Below are positions 4,637 through 5,895 of a stretch of DNA of 5,895 bases, piece after piece. The notes beneath the pieces are model-generated. The model saw only the letters and a list, made by a program, of their open reading frames with translations. It was not told where the DNA came from and made no database searches. The position numbers and the translations under genes were made by a program. The DNA comes from JAGLHV01 sp023132075 [NCBI: bacterium] (GTDB lineage: Bacteria > CBDUZB01 > JAGLHV01). Every line of letters begins with the position of its first letter. The stretch's first letter is position 1. The stretch spans positions 1-5,895 of the forward strand of contig JAGLYT010000105.1 of NCBI GenBank assembly GCA_023132075.1. Reading direction: 5' to 3'.

Positions 4637-5895
4637 ATGAAAAGAGAAAAAAATAAGCAATTGTCTATAATGCATCGGAAAGAAGGAAAGTCTGAAGTAG
4701 TGGCAATTGTTTTTTTTGCTTTTGCTATTTTGATTTTATTGAGCTTGCTTTCTTCAGGTAGAGTTAGTTATGTTGGCGTTTTTGGAGAATTTTTAGCTAA
4801 ATATTTACTTCTTTACCTTGGAGGAGGCAGTTATTTTTTACCTCTGCTTGTGTTTCTTGGAGGAATAAGTATTTTTAAGAGAGAAAAAATTGATAAAATA
4901 ACTTTTAAAATTATTGGGGTATTACTGTTTTTAATCGGAAGTTGTTCTTTATTTAGTTTTTTTGATTTTTCTAAAGTGGACGGAGGAGTGTTTGGAGAAT
5001 ATTTTTCAAAACTTCTAGTAAGCGGATTTGGATATATAGGAAGCTATATATTATTCACTGCTATACTAATTATTTCAATTATTTTGACTACGGGTTTTTC
5101 TTTAATTGGTTTTTTGAATAAACAGCCGGTAAGGTTTTTTAGCTATGTCGCAAAAAAAGCAAAAGTATTTTCTCCCTTTTTTATTAAAGAGAAGGATTTG
5201 CGTGAAAATAAGCGGGATATAAAAATTAGTTCATCAATGCATTCCGATAAGTTTTCTTCCAGCCAAATTTTTAATAAAAAAGAGAAATCTTTAAATGATA
5301 AAAAAAATATTAACGAAGAAAATAAAAAGGGAGTTTTTAAGGATTTTTTTTCGGGCAGCCGGAATTGTCCGGTTGAATACAAATTACCTTCTTTAGATTT
5401 TCTTGTTAACCCATCTACAACAAAAACAACACAGAAGGAAGAAGATTTAAAAGAGAATGCTTTTTTCTTGGAGAAAGCTTTAAACAATTTTGATATTAAA
5501 GCTAAAGTGGTACAGGTTAATCCGGGACCTATAATTACCCGTTATGAAATTGAACTTGCCCCGGGGGTAAAAGTAAGCCGCATCCTTAATTTATCCAATG
5601 ATATTGCTTTAACCATGAAATCGGGTAATGTAAGAATTTTAGCGCCCATACCGGGTAAAGCAGCAGTGGGCATAGAAATACCCAATCTTAAAAGCAGCTT
5701 TGTTGGTTTGAAAAGGATATTAATGACTGATAAATTCAGGAATGGCTCTTCGAAACTAACTATAGGTTTGGGTTTGACTGTTGCAGGAATTCCCTATGTT
5801 GCGGATTTATCATCTATGCCGCATTTACTTATAGCCGGGGCTACCGGTTCAGGAAAAAGTATAGGATTGAAGACTATTATTACAAGTATCCTTTA
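4637..5895 (+). CDS. ftsK: DNA translocase FtsK, 5' part (runs off the window)
   Basis: FtsK is a membrane-anchored hexameric ATPase at the division septum that pumps chromosomal DNA and helps resolve chromosome dimers. The window holds the first 419 complete codons; the frame is open to the last base. Four membrane segments lie at about 20-40, 57-80, 90-109 and 128-160, matching the FtsK 4TM N-terminal domain. A short, charged, low-complexity linker follows (about 162-270), much shorter than in E. coli. The alpha domain starts near 275 (ENAFFLEKALNNF, then VNPGPIITRYEIELAPGVK). The Walker A motif GATGSGKS at 401-408 begins the motor domain; Walker B and the gamma domain lie beyond the window. 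The ATG at 4637 has only a weak upstream site (GGGTTGG, 4625-4631), but no better start exists after the stop at 4610. Weak initiation suggests low expression relative to uppP. Co-transcription with uppP is likely. Confidence 0.95.
   Translation, partial: MKREKNKQLSIMHRKEGKSEVVAIVFFAFAILILLSLLSSGRVSYVGVFGEFLAKYLLLYLGGGSYFLPLLVFLGGISIFKREKIDKITFKIIGVLLFLIGSCSLFSFFDFSKVDGGVFGEYFSKLLVSGFGYIGSYILFTAILIISIILTTGFSLIGFLNKQPVRFFSYVAKKAKVFSPFFIKEKDLRENKRDIKISSSMHSDKFSSSQIFNKKEKSLNDKKNINEENKKGVFKDFFSGSRNCPVEYKLPSLDFLVNPSTTKTTQKEEDLKENAFFLEKALNNFDIKAKVVQVNPGPIITRYEIELAPGVKVSRILNLSNDIALTMKSGNVRILAPIPGKAAVGIEIPNLKSSFVGLKRILMTDKFRNGSSKLTIGLGLTVAGIPYVADLSSMPHLLIAGATGSGKSIGLKTIITSIL

Noticed and set aside
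5143-5487. Reading frame on the - strand inside ftsK
   Set aside because: It is antisense to the low-complexity FtsK linker; its Phe/Ser/Lys richness simply mirrors the A-rich and T-rich codons of the sense strand.

Overview
The window is a stretch of an AT-rich bacterial chromosome (roughly one third G+C by eye). Genes are tightly packed and all on the + strand. Shine-Dalgarno sites are purine-rich and promoters are of the sigma-70 type. The gene set is core housekeeping: rpsO, pnp, accB, uppP and ftsK. No phage, plasmid or CRISPR signal is visible. A small lysine-repeat protein and a short winged-helix protein sit between the housekeeping genes. This fits a low-GC, possibly uncultured lineage (for example Atribacterota or an Omnitrophota-like group), but the lineage assignment is a guess; only 'low-GC bacterium' is well supported.

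Layout: (1) Positions 1-128 hold a gene-free segment that is richer in G+C than the rest and has short inverted repeats. (2) An extended -10 promoter at 129-157 drives rpsO (213-482), pnp (520-2604) and probably accB (2627-3112). The gaps are 37 and 22 nt with no terminator between the genes. (3) A very AT-rich intergenic stretch (3113-3282) ends in a promoter with perfect -35 and -10 hexamers. That promoter drives a 37-residue protein that is 62% lysine, built from KKKVA-type repeats and resembling the C-terminal tail of histone H1 (3283-3396). A strong terminator follows at once (3411-3452), then a 65-residue winged-helix protein of the DUF2582 type (3481-3678) and a second terminator (3696-3734). 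(4) A third promoter (3736-3764) drives uppP (3805-4605), followed 31 nt later by ftsK (4637 to the window end, cut off just after its Walker A motif).

Functional reading: the first unit couples ribosome assembly (S15) to RNA turnover (PNPase) and carries the biotin carrier of acetyl-CoA carboxylase, without accC next to it. The last unit pairs undecaprenyl pyrophosphate recycling for cell-wall synthesis with the division-site DNA translocase. The middle unit is the most unusual part. It looks like a highly expressed, minimal DNA-binding protein gene followed by a weakly expressed helix-turn-helix gene, with an intervening terminator that could set their ratio.
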